This document shows, one piece after another, positions 45,993-54,527 of a stretch of DNA of 64,000 nt; the stretch's first letter is position 1, and each line of letters opens with the position of its first letter. This DNA comes from Novosphingobium sp. B 225 (GTDB lineage: Bacteria > Pseudomonadota > Alphaproteobacteria > Sphingomonadales > Sphingomonadaceae). A program made the translations under genes and the position numbers. The DNA lies in contig NZ_MWLM01000072.1 in NCBI RefSeq assembly GCF_002198665.1, forward strand, positions 55,747 to 119,746. Reading direction: 5' to 3'. The notes beneath the pieces were generated by a model. The model was given only the letters and a program-made list of their open reading frames with translations. It was not told where the DNA came from and did no database searches.

Positions 45993-46778
45993 TCAGTGCA
46001 CCAGCAACAGCGGCGGCGCAGCCTGTTCATCCAGGAAGAACCGCGTCACCCCGCCAAACAGGAATTCGCGCACCCGGCTGTGGCTATAGGCGCCCATCAC
46101 CACCAGCTGCGCTCCCAATTGGGCACAGCGGGCGGCCAGCGTCTCTTCTACCGAATCGCCCCGCGACAGCTCGTGCAGTTCAGCCTTGATCCCGTGGCGC
46201 GAGAGGTAACGCAATGCGTCGGTGGGCGGGAAGCCCTGCGCCTTGTCATTCTCGACCGTCAGCACGTGAACTCCCTTGCACCCGCTCAGCAGCGGCGCGG
46301 CAGCGCGCAAGGCGTGGGCGGCTTCATCGCCCCCATCCCAGGCGATGCAGGCGGTGCCAACCGGCAGTCGCAAGGGGGCATGGTCTGGCAGCGCCAGCAC
46401 CGGCGAGCGCGACACCAGCGCAAGGTCTCCCGCGATCCCGCTGCTGCGCGAAACAACAATCACGTCTGCCAGCCGCGCTGCGCTGGCCAAAGCGTCGATC
46501 GGGGCCAGTTCGTACTGGGCCACATCGAACGGCACGTCATCCCGCTCCAGCCGCCCGGCAAAGGCCTTGGCCAGTTCGTCATCGTCCTTGAGCGCGGCTT
46601 CCAGCGCCTCACGCGCGACATAGGTGCCGCCATAAGGATCGGTCGTGACGTAACGGTCAACCGGTGTGTCGATCAGCAGGGTGATGTGCCCTTCGTTCGC
46701 CCGCGCCAGATCCATGGCGGTGTCGAGACGAGCAGTCATGCCGGGGTCGCGGCCTGCCTGGACGAGGATGGAACGCAT
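45993..46778 (-). CDS. Universal stress protein (tandem UspA)
   Basis: 261 residues from ATG 46778, which follows AAAGGAG. Two Usp-like halves are visible; the second ends with the nucleotide-binding motif GAYSHSRVREFLFGGVT, close to the G-2x-G-9x-G(S/T) pattern. These proteins bind ATP and help in stress survival. It is divergent from the HAD gene. No partner is evident. Confidence 0.87.
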   Translation of the reverse strand: MRSILVQAGRDPGMTARLDTAMDLARANEGHITLLIDTPVDRYVTTDPYGGTYVAREALEAALKDDDELAKAFAGRLERDDVPFDVAQYELAPIDALASAARLADVIVVSRSSGIAGDLALVSRSPVLALPDHAPLRLPVGTACIAWDGGDEAAHALRAAAPLLSGCKGVHVLTVENDKAQGFPPTDALRYLSRHGIKAELHELSRGDSVEETLAARCAQLGAQLVVMGAYSHSRVREFLFGGVTRFFLDEQAAPPLLLVH

Positions 46779-46891
46779 GGTCGATCTCCTTTCAGGCCCC
46801 CACCCTGTCGCAATAGCAGACCGCGCACCATGACTTGCGTCAATTCGCGTCCTGCGCCACTGCGCTGTCAACCAGAGAGGTGCGAAAGACC

Positions 46892-47545
46892 ATGAGCCGC
46901 CGTTTCGACGCTGTCATTTTCGATTTCGGCGGTGTGATCACCGCTTCCCCGTTCGAAGCTTTCAACCGGCTTGAGGCCGAACGCGGGCTGCCGCGCGATT
47001 TCATCCGCCAGGTCAATGCCGCCAATCCGGACAGCAACGCCTGGGCCCAGTTCGAACGTGCCGAGATCGATGCCGCCACTTTTGACGCCCGGTTCAAGGC
47101 CGATGCCGCAGCGCTGGGCCACACGCTTGACGGCGCATCGGTGCTGGCGGTCCTGTCCGGTTCGATCCGCCCGGCGATGGTGACTGCGCTTGACCAGCTT
47201 AAGGTGGCGGGCTTTCGCCTGGCCTGCATCACCAACAATGTCCCATCCGGCCACGGCGCCGGCATGGCCCGCAGCGCTGACAGCAAGGACGCTTACGAAC
47301 AGGTCTTTGCCCGGTTCGAACAGGTGATCGAAAGCAGCAAGGCCGGGGTGCGCAAGCCCGACCCGCGGATCTATCTGATGATGTGCGAGAAGCTGGGCCT
47401 TGAACCGGCCCAGTGTATCTACCTCGACGATCTGGGGATCAACTGCAAACCCGCCGCCCAGCTGGGCATGGCGGCGATCAAGGTGTCAAGCGGAGAGCAG
47501 GCACTGGCTGACCTTTCGGTCCTGCTTGAATTGCCGCTTGGCTGA
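46892..47545 (+). CDS. HAD-family hydrolase (subfamily IA)
   Basis: 217 residues starting MSRRFDAVIFDFGGV; the nucleophile is D11. The second motif is ITNN, the lysine lies in SSKAGVRKPDPRIYL, and YLDDLGINCK gives the acidic pair. The DFGGV motif I is typical of the ACAD10-like/epoxide-hydrolase N-domain group. Its separate presence near an APH/ACAD pair may matter. ATG 46892 follows GAGAGG. Confidence 0.88.
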   Translation: MSRRFDAVIFDFGGVITASPFEAFNRLEAERGLPRDFIRQVNAANPDSNAWAQFERAEIDAATFDARFKADAAALGHTLDGASVLAVLSGSIRPAMVTALDQLKVAGFRLACITNNVPSGHGAGMARSADSKDAYEQVFARFEQVIESSKAGVRKPDPRIYLMMCEKLGLEPAQCIYLDDLGINCKPAAQLGMAAIKVSSGEQALADLSVLLELPLG

Positions 47546-47645
47546 TTTGCAGTTGCGCGCGATGCAACCCCGCGCGCAATTGTTGCAATTGCATGCCGCC
47601 TGACGCTTCCCTAGCGCCGCCTGATTCGCTTGCCCCGGAGAACCC

Positions 47646-48356
47646 ATGGCCAACAAGATCTATCCCGATGCCGCCAGCGCGCTTGATGGCTTGCTGCAAG
47701 ACGGCCTGTTGATCGCCTGCGGAGGCTTTGGCCTGTGCGGCATTCCCGAACGCCTGCTCGATGCAGTGCGTGACAGCGGGGTCAAGGACCTGACCTTTGC
47801 CAGCAACAATGCCGGGATCGACAATGAAGGCATCGGCAAGCTGCTGCGTACGCGGCAGGTGAAGAAGATGATCGCCAGCTATGTGGGTGAAAACAAGGAG
47901 TTCGAACGCCAATACCTGTCGGGCGAACTGGAGGTTGAATTCTGCCCGCAAGGCACGCTGGCCGAACGGATGCGCGCGGGCGGCGCAGGCATTCCGGGCT
48001 TTTACACCAAGACCGGTGTCGGCACTCTGGTGGCTGAAGGCAAGGAGACCAAGGTCTTCCATGGCGAGGAATATGTCCTTGAACAGGGCATCTTCGCCGA
48101 TCTGGCTCTGGTCAAGGCATGGAAGGCCGACACCACCGGCAACGTCGTGTTCCGCAAGACCGCGCGCAATTTCAACCAGCCGGCCGCAACCTGCGGCAAG
48201 GTCTGCGTGGTCGAGGTGGAAGAGATCGTCCAGCCGGGCGAGCTTGACGCCGACAGCATCCACCTGCCCGGCGTTTACGTCCAGCGCCTGATCTGCGGCG
48301 CGCCGTACGACAAGAAGATCGAATTCCGCACCACACGCACCACGGATATGGGCTGA
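47646..48356 (+). CDS. scoA: 3-oxoacid CoA-transferase subunit A
   Basis: 236 residues, the A subunit of succinyl-CoA:3-ketoacid CoA-transferase, which activates acetoacetate and similar acids. It contains the CoA-binding [16 protein letters not shown] and the conserved [18 protein letters not shown] region. It starts after GGAGAACC and its stop overlaps the ATG of a membrane protein. The B subunit follows that gene. Confidence 0.95.
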   Translation: MANKIYPDAASALDGLLQDGLLIACGGFGLCGIPERLLDAVRDSGVKDLTFASNNAGIDNEGIGKLLRTRQVKKMIASYVGENKEFERQYLSGELEVEFCPQGTLAERMRAGGAGIPGFYTKTGVGTLVAEGKETKVFHGEEYVLEQGIFADLALVKAWKADTTGNVVFRKTARNFNQPAATCGKVCVVEVEEIVQPGELDADSIHLPGVYVQRLICGAPYDKKIEFRTTRTTDMG

Positions 48357-48805
48357 TGGCCGACGGCAGGCTCTGGTTGCTGGCAGCCGGCGTGCTGTGC
48401 CTGGCCGCCGCCCTGCTGCATCTGGCGTGCATTTTGGGCGGGCCGGATTGGTATCGCGCGTTGGGGGCGGGCGAGGAATTTGCCAGCGCGGCGGCAAATG
48501 GCAAACGCTTCCCGGCGGTGGTAACCAGCGGGATTGCGGCCATCCTGGCAGTCTGGGCCGCCTATGCCTTGTCTGCGGCGGGTTACCTGCCTGCCTTGCC
48601 CTTGCGCCGCACGGCTCTCGTCCTGATTACCCTGGGACTGACCGCGCGCGGCCTGGCTATTTTGGTGCCTGACTTTTGGCGCCCTGATCTGAGTTACAGT
48701 TTCAAATTGTGGTCGTCAGTGGCCGTGCTGGTTGTGGCTGCCTGCTTTGCGGCGGGCACCCGGCTTGCCTGGCCCGCACTTTCGCTGAAGGATACCGTTC
48801 AATGA
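48356..48805 (+). CDS. Four-helix membrane protein between scoA and scoB
   Basis: 149 residues with four hydrophobic segments (about 6-27, 54-76, 84-104 and 117-138). It overlaps the scoA stop (TGATG) and the scoB start (ATGA), so all three genes are one translationally coupled unit. I do not recognise a family beyond a general small-membrane-protein pattern. Its insertion between the two CoA-transferase subunits is unusual. Confidence 0.75.
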   Translation: MADGRLWLLAAGVLCLAAALLHLACILGGPDWYRALGAGEEFASAAANGKRFPAVVTSGIAAILAVWAAYALSAAGYLPALPLRRTALVLITLGLTARGLAILVPDFWRPDLSYSFKLWSSVAVLVVAACFAAGTRLAWPALSLKDTVQ

Positions 48806-49461
48806 CCAAGCACGACGGACTGACCAAGGGCTGGAGCCGCGACCAGATGGCCGCCCGCGCCGCGCAGGAACTGCAGGATGGCTATTACGTCAACCTGGGG
48901 ATCGGCATTCCGACGCTGGTGGCGAACCATGTGCCCTCGGGCATGACCGTGACGCTGCAGAGCGAGAACGGCATGTTGGGCATCGGCCCCTTCCCCACCG
49001 ATGACCAGGTCGATGCGGACCTGATCAATGCTGGCAAGCAGACGATCAGCGAACTGCCGCATTCGGCCTATTTCGACAGTGCCCAGTCCTTCGCCATGAT
49101 CCGGGGCGGCAAGATCGATCTGACCGTGCTGGGCGGGATGGAAGTGTCCGAAAATGGCGACATCGCCAACTGGATGGTGCCCGGCAAGATGATCAAGGGC
49201 ATGGGCGGGGCGATGGATCTGGTCGCGGGCGTGAAGAAGATCATCGTCGTGATGGAACACTGCGCCAAGGACGGCAGCCCCAAATTCATCCCCAGCTGCA
49301 CTCTGCCACTGACGGGGCGCAACGTGGTCGACATGCTGATCACCGACCTCGCGGTGTTTCGCCGTCCGGACCATGCCAGCCCGTTCAAGCTGCTCGAACT
49401 GGCCCCCGGCGTGACGGCAGACGAAGTCGCGGCGAAAACGACGGCAACGTATCTGGCCTGA
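48802..49461 (+). CDS. scoB: 3-oxoacid CoA-transferase subunit B
   Basis: 219 residues. The catalytic glutamate is E55 in [12 protein letters not shown], which forms the CoA thioester. The motif [15 protein letters not shown] is also typical. I start at ATG 48802, overlapping the membrane protein stop; an earlier in-frame start would run inside that gene. It forms the active heterodimer with ScoA. Confidence 0.95.
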   Translation: MTKHDGLTKGWSRDQMAARAAQELQDGYYVNLGIGIPTLVANHVPSGMTVTLQSENGMLGIGPFPTDDQVDADLINAGKQTISELPHSAYFDSAQSFAMIRGGKIDLTVLGGMEVSENGDIANWMVPGKMIKGMGGAMDLVAGVKKIIVVMEHCAKDGSPKFIPSCTLPLTGRNVVDMLITDLAVFRRPDHASPFKLLELAPGVTADEVAAKTTATYLA

Positions 49462-49492
49462 CAGGGCGGGGCCGAAATTCAGCCTCGGAATG

Positions 49493-49929
49493 GTTCACGC
49501 AGAGACGCAGAGAAGAAGCAGAGACGCAGAGAGGCTGCGCGTGCGGCGCAGCCGCTGTCCGATCCGCCATTACCCAAAACGCGGCGCGGATGGCTAGGTC
49601 ACAGACCCATAACCAACGCCTTCGAGGCGTCCAAATGGCGAACATATCGGGCCGAAGCGAGTGCGGCAGGGGCTGATTGCCCCTGCAAGCGAGTTTCGGT
49701 TCGAGATGGAAGCCATTTGGACGTCCCGAAGGGATTTGGCCAAAATGGCCCATCCCAGCGTCGAGATGCCTTGAAATATCGACATATTCCCGCACCATCT
49801 CTCCTTGTGCTGGGCCATTTTGACTCAAACCTCGAAGGCGTTGGTTATGGGTCTGTGACCTAGAGCGGCTTCGCCGCAGGCGCTCCCTCCTCCGCGCCTC
49901 GCTTTCTTCCTCTGCGCCTCTGCGTGAAC
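49493..49929. repeat. CGCAGAG-type inverted repeat, interrupted by a second element
   Basis: GTTCACGCAGAGACGCAGAG (49493-49512) and its complement at 49910-49929 match at 19 of 20 positions. The same family appears uninterrupted at 61149-61209, with a 17-bp perfect stem. Here the arms are 397 bp apart because a 270-bp palindromic element sits between them. The whole 577-base gap 49462-50038 is otherwise without genes. Confidence 0.75.
49594..49863. mobile_element. 270-bp MITE-like multi-hairpin element
   Basis: Ends with perfect 34-bp inverted repeats (49594-49627 and 49830-49863), both terminating in CTAG. Inside are nested stems: CGTCCAAATGG (49628-49638) with CCATTTGGACG (49713-49723); GCAGGGGC-tgatt-GCCCCTGC (49666-49686); and CAAAATGGCCCA (49741-49752) with TGGGCCATTTTG (49811-49822). 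No ORF is credible. Terminal inverted repeats with a possible CTAG or TA target duplication suit a non-autonomous transposon, but the branched fold could equally be a functional RNA. Confidence 0.7.
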
Positions 49930-50038
49930 TATCCCAAAGATGCGCCAGAACGCCTTGCGCAGCGGGCACACCAACCTTGAAAGGTCTCTTGCCGCAACCC
50001 AACGCCCCGGCCATGATCTCACCCAAGAGGAGAGAATC

Positions 50039-51172
50039 ATGGACAATCAGGTTTGCCGGCTGACCGGCTGCGAATTTCCGCTGTTTGCCTTCAGCCATTG
50101 CCGCGATGTGGTGGTGGCGGTCAGCAAGGCCGGCGGGTTCGGGGTGCTGGGGGCGACGCGCTTTACCCCCGATCAGCTGGAGGAAGAGCTCGCCTGGATT
50201 GACGCCCACATCGATGGCGCGCCCTATGGGGTGGATGTGCTGGTGCCCGAAACGATCGACCCGCGCGTGGCCGAATTTGCCGACAATGCCAGCCGCGCCG
50301 CCGCCATCTCTGACGATCACAAGCGCTTTACCGCAGGCCTGCTCGGCCAATACGGGATCGAAGCCAGCGCCGACAGCGTGGTCCATTACGAAGGCCGCGC
50401 CGGGATCACGCCGGAAAACGGCTATGCCCAGATGGACGTGGCATTCCGGCACCCGATCAAGCTGATCGCCAACGCGCTGGGGATCGCCCCGCCCCGGATG
50501 ATCGAGGAAGGGAAGAAGCGCGGCATTGCGGTCGCCGCGCTGGTCGGGGCCAAGGAACACGCGCTGCGTCAGGCGGCGGCAGGCGTGGACATCATTGTGG
50601 CCCAGGGCGGCGAAGCGGGCGGCCACTGCGGTGAGGTTTCGACGCTGGTGCTGATCCCCGAAGTGGTCCGGGCGCTGAAGCAGGCCGGGGCGCAGATCCC
50701 GGTGCTGGCGGCCGGCGGGATCATGACCGGATCGCAGATGGCGGCGATGATGGCTGCGGGCGCGCAGGGCGCATGGACCGGATCGGTCTGGCTCGCCACC
50801 ACCGAGGCCGAAACCAGCGAGGCCTTCCGCGACAAGATGGTCGCCGCGCGCAGCCGCGACACCGTGCGCAGCCGCAGCCGCACCGGCAAGCCCGCCCGCC
50901 AGCTCCGCACCGCCTGGCACGAGGCCTGGGACGGCGAAGGCAGCCCCGGCACCCTGCCGATGCCCTTGATGGGCATGGTCAGCGAACCCAGCTTTCAGAA
51001 GATCGAGAAAGCCGTGGTCAATGGCAACGAACAGGCCCGCGAACTGGTCAGCTATTTTGTGGGCCAGGGGGTTGGCCTGGTCGAACAGGTCCGCAGCGCC
51101 AAGGGCGTGGTCCAGGACTTCCGCGAGGAGTTCATCGAGGCCGTCAGCGATCTCAATGCCGCCTTGGGCTAA
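50039..51172 (+). CDS. Nitronate monooxygenase family flavoprotein
   Basis: 377 residues of the FMN-binding 2-nitropropane dioxygenase/enoyl-reductase-like TIM barrel. It has IIVAQGGEAGGHCGEV and PVLAAGGIMTGSQMAAMMAAGAQG (FMN phosphate site, AAGGIMTG). These enzymes oxidise nitronates, but related barrels have other roles. I start at ATG 50039 after AAGAGGAGAG. It lies directly after the repeat cluster. Confidence 0.88.
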   Translation: MDNQVCRLTGCEFPLFAFSHCRDVVVAVSKAGGFGVLGATRFTPDQLEEELAWIDAHIDGAPYGVDVLVPETIDPRVAEFADNASRAAAISDDHKRFTAGLLGQYGIEASADSVVHYEGRAGITPENGYAQMDVAFRHPIKLIANALGIAPPRMIEEGKKRGIAVAALVGAKEHALRQAAAGVDIIVAQGGEAGGHCGEVSTLVLIPEVVRALKQAGAQIPVLAAGGIMTGSQMAAMMAAGAQGAWTGSVWLATTEAETSEAFRDKMVAARSRDTVRSRSRTGKPARQLRTAWHEAWDGEGSPGTLPMPLMGMVSEPSFQKIEKAVVNGNEQARELVSYFVGQGVGLVEQVRSAKGVVQDFREEFIEAVSDLNAALG

Positions 51173-51186
51173 GCCGGGCGAAAGTT

Positions 51187-51213
51187 ACAAAGGTCACAAA
51201 GGTCACAAAGGTC
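51187..51213 (+). repeat. Short tandem repeat, three copies of ACAAAGGTC
   Basis: Three perfect 9-bp units directly after the nitronate monooxygenase stop. GTGACCTT at 51236-51243 can pair with the last unit's AAGGTCAC, so the stretch may also act as a weak hairpin. The remaining 51214-51466 shows no other element. Confidence 0.7.
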
Positions 51214-51466
51214 ACGCGGAATCGCTGTTTTTACTGTGACCTTCGAACGTTTATTACTGACTCCTAGAATTTTATATCGACCTTTGCGAATTTTCTGACA
51301 AGCCCAACGGCATGCCAAAGCATGACAAAACCGGCGCGTGTAGGAAAGCGATAGTTGCGCCGGGCGCGCCGCGAAGCATGGCAAGGGAACCTTTGCCGCG
51401 CTGAAGCGTTACCCGGTCTGGCAAGGTGCGAATCCGGGCCTGCTCGCCATGCCGGAGTGATTGCCA

Positions 51467-52133
51467 ATGCCCAGTACAGCCTTCCAGGCGCGCTATCTTG
51501 ACGTGCTGGCCTCGATCTATCTCTACAACGAATACCGCGGCTATACCGCGCTGGACCGGGTGATCGAAGCGGTGCGGCTGCGCTGCCCGGATGATCCGCA
51601 ATTCACCGCCGAAGTGATCCGCCACCGCGCCGATGAGCGCAAGCATTACGTGATGTTCAAGCGCTGGTTCGAACTGCAGGGGCGGATGCCGCTGCGGCTC
51701 GATACCCGCTTTGGTCATATCGACCGCTTCATCCAATGGGTGTTCGGCTGTTCGATCGACCAGCTTGATACCGGCAATGTCGTGGCCGATCCGGCCGAAT
51801 TTGAGCGGCTGTGCCGCGTGATCATGTTAGGGTCAGGACCTATTAACCGAGCAACGCGGCTATGTGCAGGTCCAGACCCTGCTGCGCAGCCGCCACGTTC
51901 GTGCAGACCCGGTGCTGATGCGGATCTTCCGGATCGTTCACACGGATGAGCCGGGCCATTTCCTGCCCTATCAGCGCTGGCTTGAGCGCAAGGGCAAGGC
52001 AACCGCGCGCTGGAACGAGCGGCTGGCCGACTGGCTGATCCACAAGACGCTGATACTGGTCACCTTGCCCAGCCTGTTCCTGGATGCGGGCGCGACGCGA
52101 TTGACCCGCTGGCCGGATGAGGTGGCAGCCTGA
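51467..52133 (+). pseudogene. Ferritin-like domain protein, frameshifted by a 16-bp insertion
   Basis: The first frame runs to residue 121 (RLCRVIML at 51806-51829) and the protein resumes in another frame at 51846 (TEQRGYVQVQTLL). Removing 51830-51845 restores a 216-residue protein with helices and metal-ligand motifs RHRADERKHY and HTDEPGHFLPY, as in ferritin-like proteins. Metals or a di-iron site are likely, function unknown. Unless the insertion is a sequencing error, the product is truncated. Confidence 0.75.
51830..51845 (+). other. 16-bp insertion flanked by TTA repeats (possible IS footprint)
   Basis: GGGTCAGGACCTA lies between TTA (51827-51829) and TTA (51843-51845). A direct 3-bp duplication around a short leftover is what imprecise excision of an insertion sequence with 3-bp target duplication would leave. 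The source IS is not in the window. Confidence 0.45.
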
Positions 52134-52178
52134 CCCTGCGGGCTTGCCGCACGGCATTTGATCGTTAGGCTGGCCCGC

Positions 52179-52862
52179 ATGACCTATACCCTGATCACCG
52201 CCAACCGGAACTATTCAAGCTGGTCCCTGCGCCCGTGGGTACTGATGAAGGCGCTGGGCATCCCCTTTGAAGACCGGCTGGAACCCTTCACCAAGCCCGA
52301 CAATTACGAGGACTTCCGCAAGTTCTCTCCCACCGGGCAAGTGCCGGTGCTGATCGACGGCGCGCGGGTGATTGCGGATTCGCTGGGGATCGCGCTGTAC
52401 CTGGCTGAACGTCATCCCGGGGTCTGGCCTGCTGACAAGGAAGCGCGCGTGTTCGCGCAGGGCGCGGTGGCGGAAATGCACGGCGGGTTCGGACATTTAC
52501 GCAATGATTGCACCATGAACGTCGGGGTGCGGGTGCAACCCAAACCGATGAGCGAGGGCCTGCGCCGCAACGTGGCGCGGGTGCGCGAGATCTTTGAGCA
52601 GGGGCTGGCGCAGTTCGGCGGACCGTGGCTGGCGGGGGCGGAGTTCAGCGCCGCCGATGCCTTCTTCGCTCCCGTCGCCTTCCGCATCCGCACCTATGGG
52701 CTTGACGTGGGCAAAGGTCAGGCCTGGGTTGACCATGTGCTGGCCCACCCTGCCATGCTCGACTGGGAAGCCCAGGCGCTGGCCGAAACATGGCGCGAAG
52801 AAAGCCATGAGGAAGAGCTGGCAGCGGCCGGGGTGATTACGGCAGATTACCGCAAGGCCTAA
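52179..52862 (+). CDS. Glutathione S-transferase family protein
   Basis: 227 residues: an N-terminal thioredoxin-like domain starting TLITANRNYSSWSLRPW, with S13/S14 the candidate catalytic serine, the cis-Pro GQVPVL and the ADSLGIALYL helix. The C-terminal helical domain follows. Such enzymes conjugate glutathione or act as isomerases. I start at ATG 52179. It converges on the CutA-like gene with a 4-bp overlap of stop codons. Confidence 0.9.
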   Translation: MTYTLITANRNYSSWSLRPWVLMKALGIPFEDRLEPFTKPDNYEDFRKFSPTGQVPVLIDGARVIADSLGIALYLAERHPGVWPADKEARVFAQGAVAEMHGGFGHLRNDCTMNVGVRVQPKPMSEGLRRNVARVREIFEQGLAQFGGPWLAGAEFSAADAFFAPVAFRIRTYGLDVGKGQAWVDHVLAHPAMLDWEAQALAETWREESHEEELAAAGVITADYRKA

Positions 52863-53275
52863 TTTGCCCGCACCGCCAGTTCGGCTTCGGCAATCTCGAT
52901 TACGGGTACTTCCCAGGGGTGGAGCGTGACCAGCCAATCCAGCACCGCCTCGAACTCATCCTCGGGCGTGGCGGCATCGACGTGGATCGTGACCATCAGA
53001 TTGGTCGAGACTTGCGTCTGCCCGGCAGCGCCCAGGGTCGGCCTGGCCCCGCCTTGCGGCTGGAACAGTTCCCAGCACGGGGAAATTTCGGCAACGGCCT
53101 GATACAGGCCAAAGTCACCCAGCGGATTGTCAGCGCGCAGAGCAGCCAGCAGGCCCGCGAACGAAGGATCGCTTTCAAGAGCCCCGGCATTGCCCGATTG
53201 CAGCGCCGCCAGCGTTTCTGCCGCGACCGGCCACGATAGCCGCAGAACCCGAACCCGACGCCGCGTTTGCGCCAT
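52859..53275 (-). CDS. Hypothetical protein with CutA/Nif3-like C-terminus
   Basis: 138 residues. The last 50, VTIHVDAATPEDEFEAVLDW then LVTLHPWEVPVIEI, resemble the ferredoxin-like core and HPYEVP motif of CutA and of the Nif3 insert domain, with Trp in place of Tyr. The N-terminal half is less familiar. It is 3 bp behind metK on the same strand, so it probably shares its transcript. Function is a guess. Confidence 0.65.
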   Translation of the reverse strand: MAQTRRRVRVLRLSWPVAAETLAALQSGNAGALESDPSFAGLLAALRADNPLGDFGLYQAVAEISPCWELFQPQGGARPTLGAAGQTQVSTNLMVTIHVDAATPEDEFEAVLDWLVTLHPWEVPVIEIAEAELAVRAN

Positions 53276-53278
53276 GGC

Positions 53279-54484
53279 TCAGCCCAGCATTGCCTTCAGT
53301 TCTTCCACCAGATCGACCCGCTCCCACGGGAACATATCGCCTTCCGCCTTGCGGCCAAAGTGACCATAGGCGGCGGTCTTGCGGTAGATCGGCTTGTTGA
53401 GGCCCAGATGCGTGCGGATCGCGCGCGGGGTCAGCCCGCCAAGCTTGGGCATGGCGAGCAGCGCGGCTTCGATCTTGTCATCGCCCACCGTGCCGGTTTC
53501 GTGCGTATCGACGTAGAGCGACAGCGGCTTTGACACGCCGATGGCATAGGCAAGCTGGATCGTGCAGCGCGTGGCGAGGCCTGCGGCAACGACGTTCTTG
53601 GCCAGATAGCGGCTGATATAGGCCGCGCTGCGGTCCACCTTGGTCGGGTCCTTGCCCGAAAACGCGCCGCCGCCATGCGGGGCCGCGCCGCCATAGGTAT
53701 CGACAATGATCTTGCGCCCGGTCAGACCCGCGTCACCATCCGGCCCGCCGATTTCGAAGCTGCCGGTGGGATTGATGAAGTATTCGGTTTCGCGCAGCAG
53801 CACGGGCGGGATCACTTCGGCAATCACCCGCTTTACATAAGCGTGCAGTTCGGCCTCTTTATCACCCTCGTCATAGCCCTTGGCGTGCTGGGTGGAGACG
53901 ACCACAGCAGTCGCGGCGACCGGCAGGCTGCCTTCATAGCGCAGGGTGACCTGGCTCTTGGCATCGGGTTCCAGGAACGGGGCCGCGCCGGAATGGCGAT
54001 CGGCGGCCATGCGTTCCAGGATCTTGTGGCTGTAATAGAGCGTGGCCGGCATCAGATCCGGGGTTTCGTCGGTCGCGTAACCGAACATGATCCCCTGATC
54101 GCCCGCGCCTTCATCCTTGTTGGCATTGGCGTCTACGCCCTGCGCGATGTGCGCCGACTGACCGTGCAGGCGGTTGATGAATTCGAACTTTTCCCAGTGG
54201 AAGCCGTCCTGCTCGTAACCGATTTCCTTGACCGTGCGGCGCACGGTGGCTTCGATTTCGTCCTGCGCGCCGGGGGCCCACTCGCCGTTCTCAAACACGC
54301 CCTTGCAGCGGATTTCACCCGCCAGCACCACCAGCTGGGTGGTGGTCAGCGTTTCACACGCGATCCGCGCTTCCGGGTCCTTGGACAGGAACAGGTCGAC
54401 GATCGAATCCGAGATCTGGTCAGCCACTTTGTCAGGATGGCCTTCGGAAACGCTTTCAGAGGTGAACAGGTAGACGGTGCGCAT
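53279..54484 (-). CDS. metK: S-adenosylmethionine synthetase
   Basis: Makes SAM from methionine and ATP. 401 residues, starting [20 protein letters not shown] with GHPDK at 15-19, [10 protein letters not shown] near 124 and [16 protein letters not shown] further on. It follows lnt by 43 bp on the same strand. A 22-bp inverted repeat lies in that gap. Confidence 0.97.
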   Translation of the reverse strand: MRTVYLFTSESVSEGHPDKVADQISDSIVDLFLSKDPEARIACETLTTTQLVVLAGEIRCKGVFENGEWAPGAQDEIEATVRRTVKEIGYEQDGFHWEKFEFINRLHGQSAHIAQGVDANANKDEGAGDQGIMFGYATDETPDLMPATLYYSHKILERMAADRHSGAAPFLEPDAKSQVTLRYEGSLPVAATAVVVSTQHAKGYDEGDKEAELHAYVKRVIAEVIPPVLLRETEYFINPTGSFEIGGPDGDAGLTGRKIIVDTYGGAAPHGGGAFSGKDPTKVDRSAAYISRYLAKNVVAAGLATRCTIQLAYAIGVSKPLSLYVDTHETGTVGDDKIEAALLAMPKLGGLTPRAIRTHLGLNKPIYRKTAAYGHFGRKAEGDMFPWERVDLVEELKAMLG

Positions 54485-54496
54485 CAATGCTCTCTC

Positions 54497-54518
54497 GATA
54501 TAAAGCAAACTTTATGTC
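54497..54518 (-). promoter_or_regulatory. Inverted repeat before metK (candidate operator)
   Basis: ATAAAG-caaa-CTTTAT at 54500-54515, extended to 22 bp with one mismatch. A TTGACT on the minus strand lies at 54535-54530, so the palindrome overlaps the expected -10 region. ArsR-family regulators of methionine metabolism (SahR/SamR) bind sites of this sort in alphaproteobacteria; that match is from memory. Confidence 0.5.
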
Positions 54519-54527
54519 GCCGTGGTC

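Noticed and set aside
51806..51870. Programmed frameshift in the ferritin-like gene
   Set aside because: There is no slippery heptamer or downstream structure, and removing a discrete 16-bp block with TTA repeats restores the frame better.
54485..54527. SAM riboswitch before metK
   Set aside because: The gap is only 43 bp and holds a DNA-type inverted repeat. No SAM-II or SAM/SAH core could be matched, so an operator is the better reading.
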